DNA of 7,122 nucleotides from Altererythrobacter sp. (GCA_023299945.1 JALZVZ010000268.1:1-7122); one strand, 5' to 3'. Positions 1-6,307 are shown, numbered from the stretch's first letter. Translations and numbers: made by a program. The notes: generated by a model from the sequence alone, not told the origin.

Positions 1-431
1 AGGTTGGCTCTGCCTGTATTTTCCTCCAGCACGGTTTGCAGTCTCTTATGACTGACCCGCTTTGCTCGCGAATTGAGCACGATTTCGATGTGCCACGACA
101 GCTCATCTGGCTTAAATGGCTTGCGGATATAGCCTGTGGCGCCGGCAAACATAGCCAGCTCCTCATCGCGTTTTCCTGTAATTGCGCTGAACATAAGCAC
201 TGGCAGATCGTAAAAATCAGGCGAGTTGCGCATTTTCCGCAAGACTTGGCCGCCGGTCATACCGGGCATGTCTTGGTCGAGAAGTAGAATATCGGGGCGT
301 CTGTGCTTGAGCACTTTCAGAGCTTGCTCGCCGCTTGTGACCCAGCCGCAGGCATGGCCTGAATTTATCAACGCTTCTGAGGCAACCTCGGCAATTATCA
401 CATCATCATCAACAATCAGAATATGCGCCAT
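1..431 (-). CDS. Response regulator receiver (REC) domain protein, 3' end cut by window edge
   Basis: Reading leftwards from an ATG at 431, the frame stays open for 143 codons to the window edge, so the C-terminus is missing. The product starts MAHILIVDDD and has the full receiver signature: acidic pocket Asp8-Asp9, phospho-acceptor Asp52 in the LLLDQDMPGM loop, Ser82 in the MFSA strand end, aromatic Tyr101, and Lys104 in the YIRKPFKP motif. The protein should be phosphorylated on Asp52 by a sensor kinase in the cytoplasm. After the REC fold ends near residue 120, a charged, probably helical stretch (residues about 114-140) continues. It could be a linker to an output domain lying outside the window, or simply the tail of a stand-alone receiver. 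A strong Shine-Dalgarno sequence, GGAAAGGAG, lies just upstream and fixes the start. The gene is divergent from the phosphatase. No partner kinase is visible. The receiver call is very secure; the output function is unknown. Confidence 0.93.
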   Translation of the reverse strand, partial: MAHILIVDDDVIIAEVASEALINSGHACGWVTSGEQALKVLKHRRPDILLLDQDMPGMTGGQVLRKMRNSPDFYDLPVLMFSAITGKRDEELAMFAGATGYIRKPFKPDELSWHIEIVLNSRAKRVSHKRLQTVLEENTGRAN

Positions 432-543
432 TGGGCGTCTCCTTTCCAAGTGGACTTTTTACCTGTGTCCCGGGAATAGGGCGCGCGCATCAAACTATAC
501 TTGCGCCTACGTTAAGTATGATTGCGGGATGGAAGGTGGCCGG

Positions 544-600
544 ATGTCCGCGCTCAACTGTTGCCGCACCGCGCCTGCACTGCCACGGTCGTGGGCATGA
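544..600 (+). CDS. Possible 18-codon leader ORF overlapping the phosphatase start
   Basis: This is a short ORF (MSALNCCRTAPALPRSWA) with a good Shine-Dalgarno sequence, GGAAGG at 531-536, seven bases before its ATG. Its TGA stop (598-600) overlaps the likely ATG of the phosphatase gene (597-599) as ATGA. The phosphatase start itself has no recognisable ribosome binding site, so translation of this ORF could deliver ribosomes to it. The peptide matches nothing I know, and short ORFs arise by chance in GC-rich DNA. Alternatively, the GGAAGG may be coincidental. Low confidence. Confidence 0.25.
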   Translation: MSALNCCRTAPALPRSWA

Positions 601-1376
601 TTCGAAATCCCTTTGTGCCCACCGATGGCATTCACAATTTGCGCGACTTTGGCGGTTATGCCGCAGCTGGCGGAGGCACTGTCAAAACTGGCGTCTTGTT
701 CCGGTCCGGCCAACATGTTGGCGCAAGCGACGGTGATTTGGCCGCCGTTGATGCACTGGGCCTTGGCACAGTGATTGATTTACGCGGCAATGGCGAGCGC
801 GCGAGCCATCCCTGCCGGCGCAGCGATAATTTCTCCGCTGAGGTCGTGATGTTCGATGGCGAGACCAGCAATATGCCGCCGCATATGGACATTGATGAGC
901 ATACAACGACAGCCGAATACGCCCATGCGCGGATGATCGCGACCTACACTCGGATGGTGCATAATCCGCCGATGATCGATCTGTTTAATCGTTATTTGCA
1001 TGCCCTAGTGGAGCGTGATGGCGCTAGTCTGGTCCATTGTTTTGCAGGCAAAGACCGAACCGGCGTTGCCGCCACGCTGGTACTGCACATCTTAGGCGTA
1101 TCGCGCGAAGATCAAATGCGCGAATTTCTGCTGACCAATGATGCGCCAACCTTTCACATTTTGCGCGATCAGGCCGTGCCCGGCTTTGAGGCGCGCTGGG
1201 GCCGCAAACTGGATGATGGGGCGGTGCGGGCGCTCCTGGAGGTGCATAGCGATTTTCTCGATACCTTTCTGGCCGAGGCGGAAAAGGCCGCAGGATCATT
1301 GGACGCTTACATAACTGGCACATTAGGTGTGGATGAGGCTGTGCAAGACGCGCTGCGGGCCAAGTTCATCGGGTGA
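597..1376 (+). CDS. Tyrosine/dual-specificity protein phosphatase (Y_phosphatase3 family)
   Basis: This is a 259-residue protein of the PF13350-type tyrosine phosphatase family (relatives include MptpB/LipA-like enzymes). It has the N-terminal NLRDFGGY motif (residues 14-21) followed by a G-x-LFRSGQ-type segment, a central DLRG strand, and the catalytic P-loop HCFAGKDRTG at residues 147-156. Cys148 is the nucleophile and Arg154 the phosphate-binding arginine. The downstream ILGVSREDQMREFLLTND segment is also typical. Family members hydrolyse phosphotyrosine, phosphoserine/threonine or phosphoinositides; the substrate here cannot be told. No signal peptide is visible, so it is probably cytoplasmic. 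I chose ATG 597 because the family motif begins about 14 residues later. An in-frame TTG at 522 would add 25 residues without family character. ATG 597 has no clear RBS and overlaps the stop of a short upstream ORF. It is followed by trxB after 67 bp on the same strand. Confidence 0.9.
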   Translation: MIRNPFVPTDGIHNLRDFGGYAAAGGGTVKTGVLFRSGQHVGASDGDLAAVDALGLGTVIDLRGNGERASHPCRRSDNFSAEVVMFDGETSNMPPHMDIDEHTTTAEYAHARMIATYTRMVHNPPMIDLFNRYLHALVERDGASLVHCFAGKDRTGVAATLVLHILGVSREDQMREFLLTNDAPTFHILRDQAVPGFEARWGRKLDDGAVRALLEVHSDFLDTFLAEAEKAAGSLDAYITGTLGVDEAVQDALRAKFIG

Positions 1377-1443
1377 CAAACCCTGCTGAGCTACCCATAT
1401 GGCTGAGTAACAAAGACTTTAACTGACGAAAGAAACCTATCCC

Positions 1444-2448
1444 ATGGCGACCCATCGCACCAAAATGCTCATCATCGGTTCTGGCCCTGCTGGATATAGC
1501 GCGGCGATCTATGGTGCGCGGGCCATGCTGCATCCGATTGTGGTGCAGGGTATTCAGCCCGGCGGACAGTTGACCATCACGACTGAGGTGGAAAATTACC
1601 CCGGCTTTCGCGATGTTGTCCAAGGCCCGTGGCTAATGGAAGAAATGCAAGCGCAAGCAGAGCATGTCGGCACGCGCATGATGTGGGACACAATCGTTGA
1701 AGTTGATCTTGAAAATGGTGCACCGTTCCGCGCTGTTGGCGATGGCGGTGATGAATATCTTGCTGATTGCGTCGTGATTGCAACGGGTGCGCAGGCCAAA
1801 TGGTTGGGCGTGCCGGGTGAGCAAGAGCTGGGCGGCAAGGGCGTATCGGCATGTGCAACCTGTGATGGGTTCTTCTTCCGTGGCAAGAAAGTGGCCGTAA
1901 TAGGCGGCGGCAATACCGCTGTTGAAGAAGCGCTTTACCTTACCAATCATTCCGATGATGTGACCCTGATCCACCGGCGTGATGAACTGCGCAGTGAGAA
2001 AATCTTGGAACAACGCCTGATGGCCTCTGACAAGATTACGCCCATGTGGAACAAGACTGTCACCAGCTTTGCGGCGGCTGAAAACGGAACGCTTGGGCAT
2101 TTGGTGCTCGAAGATACGCAGACCGGTGAGACATCGACGTTAGAAGTCGACGGCGCGTTTGTGGCCATCGGTCATGCGCCTGCGACGGAATTGTTCGTTG
2201 GTAAGCTGGAAATGGATGGAGGCTATCTGGTGACAGAGCCAGGCACGCCGAAAACCGCAATCCCCGGTGTCTTTGCTGCGGGCGATGTGATGGATCACAC
2301 CTACCGTCAGGCTGTTACCGCTGCTGGCGTAGGCTGCATGGCCGCACTGGATGCGGAGAAGTTTCTTGCCGGTGCAGACTTCACTTCCGTTATGGAAGGT
2401 TTTGAGGCCCCCGTTACAGAGGCAGGAGTGAGCGAGGCGGCGGAGTAA
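1444..2448 (+). CDS. trxB: NADPH-dependent thioredoxin reductase
   Basis: This flavoprotein of 334 residues transfers electrons from NADPH through FAD and a redox disulfide to thioredoxin in the cytoplasm. Visible motifs, in order: FAD-binding GSGPAG at 12-17, PGGQL at 39-43, the ATG motif at 113-115, redox-active Cys137-Ala-Thr-Cys140 followed by Asp141, NADPH-binding GGGNTAVEEA at 154-163, HRRD at 177-180, and the C-terminal FAD segment FAAGDVMD with Asp281 followed by Arg288-Gln289-Ala290. All residues needed for low-molecular-weight bacterial thioredoxin reductase are present. The length is slightly above the usual ~320 because of an acidic Ala/Glu-rich tail of about 20 residues after the last helix. 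The ATG at 1444 is the natural start, although the preceding GAAAGAAA is only a weak ribosome binding site. It could share a transcript with the upstream phosphatase, since no terminator is obvious in the 67-bp gap. It converges on the MAPEG cluster, 38 bp away. Confidence 0.97.
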   Translation: MATHRTKMLIIGSGPAGYSAAIYGARAMLHPIVVQGIQPGGQLTITTEVENYPGFRDVVQGPWLMEEMQAQAEHVGTRMMWDTIVEVDLENGAPFRAVGDGGDEYLADCVVIATGAQAKWLGVPGEQELGGKGVSACATCDGFFFRGKKVAVIGGGNTAVEEALYLTNHSDDVTLIHRRDELRSEKILEQRLMASDKITPMWNKTVTSFAAAENGTLGHLVLEDTQTGETSTLEVDGAFVAIGHAPATELFVGKLEMDGGYLVTEPGTPKTAIPGVFAAGDVMDHTYRQAVTAAGVGCMAALDAEKFLAGADFTSVMEGFEAPVTEAGVSEAAE

Positions 2449-2486
2449 ATCCGCGCGCCTCTAGCTCAAATGCTTGGCCCGATTGT

Positions 2487-2915
2487 TTAGTGAAACACTG
2501 CCATTGCCGCATGCACGATCATCGCGATCAGCACGAGGCTGGACATTGCGAACAATACAAAGCGCACCATCACCTTATTCGCGGTGACCTGAACGAGGCT
2601 GTGAGTAACCCGCAGGCCGACATACATCCAGCCTAGCAGAGCGTTCAAACCATCGCCTAGGCCTAGCAGGGCAAGGGTGATCGCAATCGCATAGAATACT
2701 GTAGGCTGCTCATGCAAATGATTGTAATTATGTGCTTTTGACTGAACGCCTGCGGGTAAAATTTTATCCAATACGCCGGTCATTGCCGCATCGTCAGGGT
2801 TCATTTCAGCCTTGCTCATCGCAGGGATGCGGGTGGCGTACATCCATGCCCACATGATCATGGTCCAAATCGCTAATGCGACGACTGGGCCTAAAATTTG
2901 CATGCCTTCATTCAT
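2487..2915 (-). CDS. MAPEG family membrane protein 2 (tandem paralogue)
   Basis: This is a 142-residue, four-helix integral membrane protein of the MAPEG superfamily (membrane-associated proteins in eicosanoid and glutathione metabolism). Hydrophobic segments lie at about residues 7-27, 72-90, 91-108 and 116-140. Family marks are the KAHNYNHLHEQPTVFY segment (about 60-75) and W-x-YVGLR-x-x-HSL-x-Q with a following Asn and Arg (about 96-118). Some MAPEG proteins are glutathione transferases or peroxidases; the substrate of bacterial members such as this is generally unknown. The ATG at 2915 overlaps the stop of the upstream MAPEG gene as ATGA, and a GGAG lies about ten bases before it. These features support translational coupling and decide the start over the in-frame ATG at 2903. 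It shares many aligned positions with its upstream neighbour, so the pair arose by duplication. It is the last gene of the minus-strand cluster and converges with trxB. Confidence 0.88.
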   Translation of the reverse strand: MNEGMQILGPVVALAIWTMIMWAWMYATRIPAMSKAEMNPDDAAMTGVLDKILPAGVQSKAHNYNHLHEQPTVFYAIAITLALLGLGDGLNALLGWMYVGLRVTHSLVQVTANKVMVRFVLFAMSSLVLIAMIVHAAMAVFH

Positions 2916-3364
2916 GATGGAAGCGCTCCTGGGTCAAAGAATAGTGTGGCCATTACGGCCCGAATTGCGAGTGCAATCAGCACAAAGCTTGACAGCACAA
3001 AAATGAGAAAACGAATTTTAACCTGATTGACCATTGCTTGCCACAGGGAATGGACGATGCGCAGACCAACGTAAATCCATGCAAGCGTCACATCGACAGC
3101 GCCAGCACCCATGATCGCGAGGATCACCACAGTAGGGTAGAATATGGTCGGCTGTTCCATCAGATGCGCGTAATTATGCGCTTTCCAATTGACCTTATCG
3201 GGGATCACCCCTTCCAAATCTTGGCCGCGGCCGCCGGGCTTGGCTTGGCTTAAGTCGGAGCCCGATTTCGCCATCGCCGGAAAGCGAGTTCCCGCCGTCC
3301 ACAATAGCATTACGAGTGACCAAACGATTAGAATAGCCGCTGGTGCGAGCATTTGCGCTTGCAT
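2912..3364 (-). CDS. MAPEG family membrane protein 1 (tandem paralogue)
   Basis: This is a 150-residue MAPEG-type membrane protein, the upstream member of a tandem pair. The first membrane helix spans about residues 5-25 and is followed by TRFPAMAK. A loop with several Gly and charged residues (34-56) precedes the family segment KAHNYAHLMEQPTIFY (61-76). W-x-YVGLR-x-x-HSL-x-Q (96-109), with Asn113 and Arg118, leads into the last helix. The ATG at 3364 is preferred because a GGGGGA ribosome binding site sits about eight bases upstream and the first helix starts normally. An in-frame TTG at 3400 would add 12 residues without family support. Aligned to its neighbour, the helices and loop motifs match closely while the 34-56 loop differs in length and sequence. 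The enzymatic role is not known; glutathione- or lipid-linked detoxification is the family expectation only. The dehydratase gene ends 63 bp upstream on the same strand. Confidence 0.88.
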   Translation of the reverse strand: MQAQMLAPAAILIVWSLVMLLWTAGTRFPAMAKSGSDLSQAKPGGRGQDLEGVIPDKVNWKAHNYAHLMEQPTIFYPTVVILAIMGAGAVDVTLAWIYVGLRIVHSLWQAMVNQVKIRFLIFVLSSFVLIALAIRAVMATLFFDPGALPS

Positions 3365-3391
3365 TGATTTTTCCCCCAAGATGTTGATCAA

Positions 3392-3420
3392 AGCCTGCAA
3401 GCCAGCGCTTGCATTGTCAA
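3392..3420 (-). promoter_or_regulatory. Candidate promoter for the MAPEG pair
   Basis: On the minus strand a perfect TTGACA (3415-3420) is followed, 17 bases on, by CAGGCT (3392-3397), which is a poor -10 match. Alphaproteobacterial housekeeping promoters often keep the -35 better than the -10, so this could drive the MAPEG genes independently of the dehydratase. The inverted repeat occupies the spacer. Only the -35 element and the spacing support it. Confidence 0.3.
3396..3413. repeat. Perfect 7-bp inverted repeat between dehydratase and MAPEG genes
   Basis: The arms TGCAAGC and GCTTGCA are separated by the four bases CAGC. The repeat lies 15 bases after the dehydratase stop and about 30 bases before the MAPEG 1 start. 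In RNA of the minus strand it would form a stable 7-bp hairpin, but no U-run follows, so it is not a classic intrinsic terminator. It also lies between a TTGACA element and its expected -10 position, which would suit an operator. Confidence 0.5.
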
Positions 3421-3427
3421 TTGCAAC

Positions 3428-4393
3428 CTAAGGGACATCTTGCTTGATGGTGGCTGCGAATTGCGCTGGATCGACATTGCCGCCTGTCAGCATGATCACC
3501 GTGCCTTTATCCAGCGGCACTTTTCCGGATAATGCAGCGGCGAGGGCAGCTGCGCCTCCCGGTTCCACCACCAGCCGCAATTTGGCGAAGGCAAAACGCT
3601 GGGCCGCGCGCACTTCATCATCGGTCACGGTCACGCCTGCCTCTGATCGCCCGCTCAGTACGGCCAGATTGATCCTTTTGGTCGCATTGGGCTGCAGCGC
3701 GTCGCAAATTGTGGGGGGCGGGTTTGCGCCTACGCTCACAATTTTGCCCGCTGCCAAAGCCTGCCCAACCATATCCCAACCGACCGGCTCCACCGGCACA
3801 ATGGCGCTATCCGCGCAGGCCAGCGACAATCCTGCCGCCAATCCGCCGCCGCCGCAGCAGGCGATAATGCGTGAGGGTTGCGTGCCCAATTGAGCGGCTA
3901 TTTCAATGCCAGCACTGCCTTGTCCCTCGATCACCCCAGCATCGCCAAAGGCGTGGACCAAGGTCCCGCCATGTTCTGCGATGAGCGCCGCAGCGACCGC
4001 ATCGCGGTCCTCGCCCGGACGTTCATACAACACCACCTGAGCGCCCAATGCCCGCGTTGCATCCAGCTTCACCTGCGGCGCATCACGCGGCATTACGATG
4101 CGCGCCGTTATACCCAATCGCCGCGCTGCCCAAGCCACGCCTTGCGCATGATTGCCGGAGGAGACAGCGACGACGCCTGCCTCACGTTCTTCCGCATTCA
4201 GATTTGAAAGCCGCCACCACGCACCGCGTATCTTAAATGCGCCAACGGGCTGCAATATTTCCGCCTTAACGTGCACTTGCACCCCGCCAATTTCGATGGG
4301 AAGCAAGGGGGTGGGCGGTAAAATTGAGGCGATTTCAGCGGCGGCGGCAATGACACCTTTGCTGGTGGGTTTGCGCTGTGATTGATCATCCAT
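3428..4393 (-). CDS. PLP-dependent threonine/serine dehydratase (catabolic type, no ACT domain)
   Basis: This is a 321-residue fold-type II PLP enzyme that probably deaminates L-threonine and/or L-serine to 2-oxobutyrate or pyruvate plus ammonia in the cytoplasm. Motifs: GAFKIRGA with the Schiff-base Lys54; SSGNHAQG (78-85), which holds the substrate carboxylate; GGGGL (181-185), the phosphate-binding loop; EPGGAA (277-282); and GGN (304-306) near the pyridine nitrogen. The length matches a single catalytic domain, so the regulatory ACT domain of biosynthetic IlvA is absent, which points to a catabolic enzyme. Serine racemase and threo-3-hydroxyaspartate ammonia-lyase share this architecture and cannot be excluded, so I give no gene symbol. 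The ATG at 4393 has an AGGA seven bases upstream. It is divergent from the polyamine cluster across 63 bp and is followed by the MAPEG pair on the same strand. Confidence 0.9.
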   Translation of the reverse strand: MDDQSQRKPTSKGVIAAAAEIASILPPTPLLPIEIGGVQVHVKAEILQPVGAFKIRGAWWRLSNLNAEEREAGVVAVSSGNHAQGVAWAARRLGITARIVMPRDAPQVKLDATRALGAQVVLYERPGEDRDAVAAALIAEHGGTLVHAFGDAGVIEGQGSAGIEIAAQLGTQPSRIIACCGGGGLAAGLSLACADSAIVPVEPVGWDMVGQALAAGKIVSVGANPPPTICDALQPNATKRINLAVLSGRSEAGVTVTDDEVRAAQRFAFAKLRLVVEPGGAAALAAALSGKVPLDKGTVIMLTGGNVDPAQFAATIKQDVP

Positions 4394-4426
4394 ATTGCGG
4401 TCCTAGCGTATTCATCTAAAGCGCCA

Positions 4427-4439
4427 AGCAAGATTTGCT
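4427..4439. promoter_or_regulatory. Short dyad in the divergent promoter region (possible operator)
   Basis: The 63-bp gap between the dehydratase and the polyamine dehydrogenase must hold both promoters if both genes are transcribed from it. It contains a perfect 5-bp inverted repeat, AGCAA-GAT-TTGCT. On the minus strand this overlaps a possible -35 (TTGAGC, 4437-4442), with a weak -10 (TAGATG, 4413-4418) 18 bases away. A dimeric regulator could bind here, but five-base arms are common by chance. Confidence 0.22.
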
Positions 4440-4456
4440 CAACAAGGTGAAACTCT

Positions 4457-5668
4457 ATGTCGTGTGTTTTGGTGATTGGTGCTGGGGGTGTCAGCTCGGT
4501 TTGTATCCACAAGATGGCTCAAAATGCTGGGATTTTCAGCGACATCCATCTTGCGAGCCGCACGCGCTCCAAATGCGATGCGATTGCGGCCAGCGTGAAG
4601 ACGCGCGAGGGCGCGCAAGTGTCGACATATGAGATCGATGCCGAAGAAGTGCCTGCAATGGTAAACCTGATCCGCAAGATCCAGCCGAGCCTCGTCGTCA
4701 ATCTGGCGCTGCCTTATCAGGATTTGCCGATTATGGACGCGTGTCTTGAAGCGGGCGTCGCTTACCTCGATACAGCGAATTACGAGCCCAAGGATGAGGC
4801 GAAATTCGAATATAAATGGCAATGGGCCTATCATGACCGGTTCAAGAATGCGGGACTGATGGCGCTGCTGGGCAGCGGGTTTGACCCCGGCGTGACATCG
4901 GTTTTCACCATGTGGCTGCGCAAGCATAAGCTTAAAACCATTCGCCAGCTTGATATTCTCGACTGCAATGGCGGCGATCATGGGCAGGCTTTTGCGACCA
5001 ATTTCAATCCTGAGATCAATATCCGCGAAGTGACCGCCCCTGCGCGCCATTGGGAAGATGGCAAGTGGGTTGAAACACCCGCACTCTCTACCCATCACAG
5101 CTTTGACTTTGATGAGGTTGGCCCGCGGAATGCCTATCTGATGTATCACGAGGAATTGGAGAGCCTGTCCAAATTCATCCCCGAATTGGAGCGCGCGCGG
5201 TTCTGGATGACCTTTGGCGATGAATATATCAAGCATCTGACCGTGCTGGAAAATGTCGGCATGACAGGGATTGAGCCAATTATATACCAGGGCAAGGAAA
5301 TCATCCCGCTGCAATTCCTCGCCGCTGTCCTGCCCAAGCCGGAGACCTTGGGCGAGAGCACCACAGGCAAGACCAATATCGGCTGTATCGCTACGGGCGA
5401 GGCGCTGGATGGATCAGGCGAGAAGACATTCTACATCAACAATATTTGCAGCCATGAAGCCGCTTATGAAGAAACCGGCAATCAAGGCGTCAGCTACACA
5501 ACCGGCGTGCCTGCGATGATCGGTGCGGCGCTGATGCTGAATGGCACTTGGGCCGCAGACGGCGTTGTGAATATGGAAGAGATGGACCCTGATCCTTTCA
5601 TGGATATGCTGAACGCACATGGCCTGCCGTGGAATGTGAAAGAGCTGGACGGGCCGGTTGGGTTTTAA
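4457..5668 (+). CDS. Carboxynorspermidine/carboxyspermidine dehydrogenase (saccharopine dehydrogenase family)
   Basis: This is a 403-residue NAD(P)H-dependent enzyme with an N-terminal Rossmann fold: VLVIGAGGVSS, with the glycine-rich turn at 8-11, then a second strand ending LASRTRSKC, which suggests a preference for NADPH. Saccharopine dehydrogenase-family features follow: VVNLALPYQDLPIMDACLEAGVAYLD-type strand-helix order, then GSGFDPGVTSVF. In the polyamine route this family reductively condenses L-aspartate beta-semialdehyde with putrescine or 1,3-diaminopropane to give carboxyspermidine or carboxynorspermidine. The functional call rests on length, family character and the nearby carboxynorspermidine decarboxylase. 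Which diamine is used cannot be read from the sequence, although spermidine is the likelier product in this group. The ATG at 4457 has AAGGTG about seven bases upstream. The nearest alternative is a saccharopine/lysine-pathway dehydrogenase, which the context makes unlikely. Confidence 0.9.
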   Translation: MSCVLVIGAGGVSSVCIHKMAQNAGIFSDIHLASRTRSKCDAIAASVKTREGAQVSTYEIDAEEVPAMVNLIRKIQPSLVVNLALPYQDLPIMDACLEAGVAYLDTANYEPKDEAKFEYKWQWAYHDRFKNAGLMALLGSGFDPGVTSVFTMWLRKHKLKTIRQLDILDCNGGDHGQAFATNFNPEINIREVTAPARHWEDGKWVETPALSTHHSFDFDEVGPRNAYLMYHEELESLSKFIPELERARFWMTFGDEYIKHLTVLENVGMTGIEPIIYQGKEIIPLQFLAAVLPKPETLGESTTGKTNIGCIATGEALDGSGEKTFYINNICSHEAAYEETGNQGVSYTTGVPAMIGAALMLNGTWAADGVVNMEEMDPDPFMDMLNAHGLPWNVKELDGPVGF

Positions 5669-5751
5669 GCCGAATCGAACCGACTAGGCGCTGACTTTTC
5701 AAACATTTACTAGAGATCAGTAGGGCTTTGGCGTAGAACTCTCTGAATAGA

Positions 5752-5766
5752 CGCGGTAAACCCGCG
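5752..5766 (+). repeat. Small GC stem-loop upstream of the Tdi1-like gene
   Basis: The arms CGCGG and CCGCG flank the loop TAAAC in the 120-bp gap between the dehydrogenase and the next gene, ending 22 bases before that gene's ATG. No U-run follows, so it is not a clear terminator. It might affect relative expression of the downstream genes or stabilise an mRNA end. The rest of the gap shows no convincing promoter. Confidence 0.3.
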
Positions 5767-5788
5767 CGTACAAAAGGGTCACGCAATC

Positions 5789-6274
5789 ATGTCTGTCACA
5801 TGGAAAGATATCGCATTTGAGCCGGGGCCGTCCTTTGCCGAGGGCGTGGTCCAAAGCTGGGAATGGATGACGGATCGGCAAGATCTCAAACCCTTCCTCT
5901 GCTCCCAATTGGGCGATGTGTTTTGCACCGATGCGCTTGGCGCGGTGCATTGGCTGTCTTGTTCAGCTGGCGCGATAGAGTGGATTACGCCCAGCCGCGA
6001 AACCTTTGATGCAGAATGCGCAAAGAATGGCGCCAAGGTGGACGAATGGTTCGGCCCAAAACTGATCGAGCAATTGCACGCGGGTGGCATGGTCGCGGGC
6101 GCGGGCGAGGCTTATATGTTCGTCACCTTGCCGATTTTCAAAGAATGCAAATACGAGCCTGCGAATTTCAAGGTGGCTGCAGCAAATGAGATTTTCGTCG
6201 GCCTGTCAGAGGTTCACAAACTGTATGACGGCATGCCGGACAAGACCCGCGTCAGGATGGTTGTTCAGGACTAG
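5789..6274 (+). CDS. Tdi1/DUF1851-like small protein in the polyamine cluster
   Basis: This is a 161-residue soluble protein without a signal peptide or membrane segment. The arrangement matches the domain found at the C-terminus of T6SS immunity protein Tdi1 (DUF1851). A segment FCTDALGAVHWLSCSAGAIEWIT (about 45-67) describes a small beta unit, followed by a helical middle. The ending is GEAYMFVTLPIFKECKYEPANFKVA (about 106-130), then a helix with EIFVGLSEVHKLYDGM. Assignment is from the pattern, not a search. Homologues are often encoded away from T6SS loci, and no toxin is visible here. It sits 120 bp after the carboxyspermidine dehydrogenase and 33 bp before the decarboxylase on the same strand, so it is probably co-transcribed with the latter and may serve polyamine synthesis, which is inference. 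Start ATG 5789 has AAAAGGG about eleven bases upstream. Cysteines occur at 38, 46, 58, 77 and 120; no catalytic motif is recognisable. Confidence 0.72.
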   Translation: MSVTWKDIAFEPGPSFAEGVVQSWEWMTDRQDLKPFLCSQLGDVFCTDALGAVHWLSCSAGAIEWITPSRETFDAECAKNGAKVDEWFGPKLIEQLHAGGMVAGAGEAYMFVTLPIFKECKYEPANFKVAAANEIFVGLSEVHKLYDGMPDKTRVRMVVQD

Positions 6275-6307
6275 CGCGAAGCGTATCGCACGCCTATCTC
6301 AGGCGGC

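Noticed and set aside
522..596. Upstream TTG start that would lengthen the phosphatase by 25 residues
   Set aside because: The extra residues lack family character, and the conserved NLRDFGGY motif sits at the normal distance from ATG 597.
1385..1407. Direct repeat GCTGAG in the gap before trxB
   Set aside because: Six-base repeats this close are expected by chance, and neither promoter nor terminator geometry supports a function.
1633..2100. Open frame of 155 codons opposite trxB
   Set aside because: It lies wholly inside the well-supported thioredoxin reductase gene and shows no domain or start signal.
2449..2486. Possible bidirectional terminator between trxB and the MAPEG cluster
   Set aside because: The 38-bp convergent gap contains no convincing hairpin with flanking T-runs.
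3365..3400. Upstream TTG start that would lengthen MAPEG 1 by 12 residues
   Set aside because: ATG 3364 has a strong GGGGGA ribosome binding site, and the extension runs into the inverted-repeat region.
3444..3893. Open frame of 149 codons on the plus strand opposite the dehydratase
   Set aside because: It is a shadow of the PLP enzyme, with low-complexity Ala/Pro/Ser composition and no motif.
4439..5314. Long open frame of 291 codons on the minus strand opposite the polyamine dehydrogenase
   Set aside because: The plus-strand protein in this region has clear family motifs and a ribosome binding site. The antisense frame has no recognisable domain and is a codon-bias shadow.
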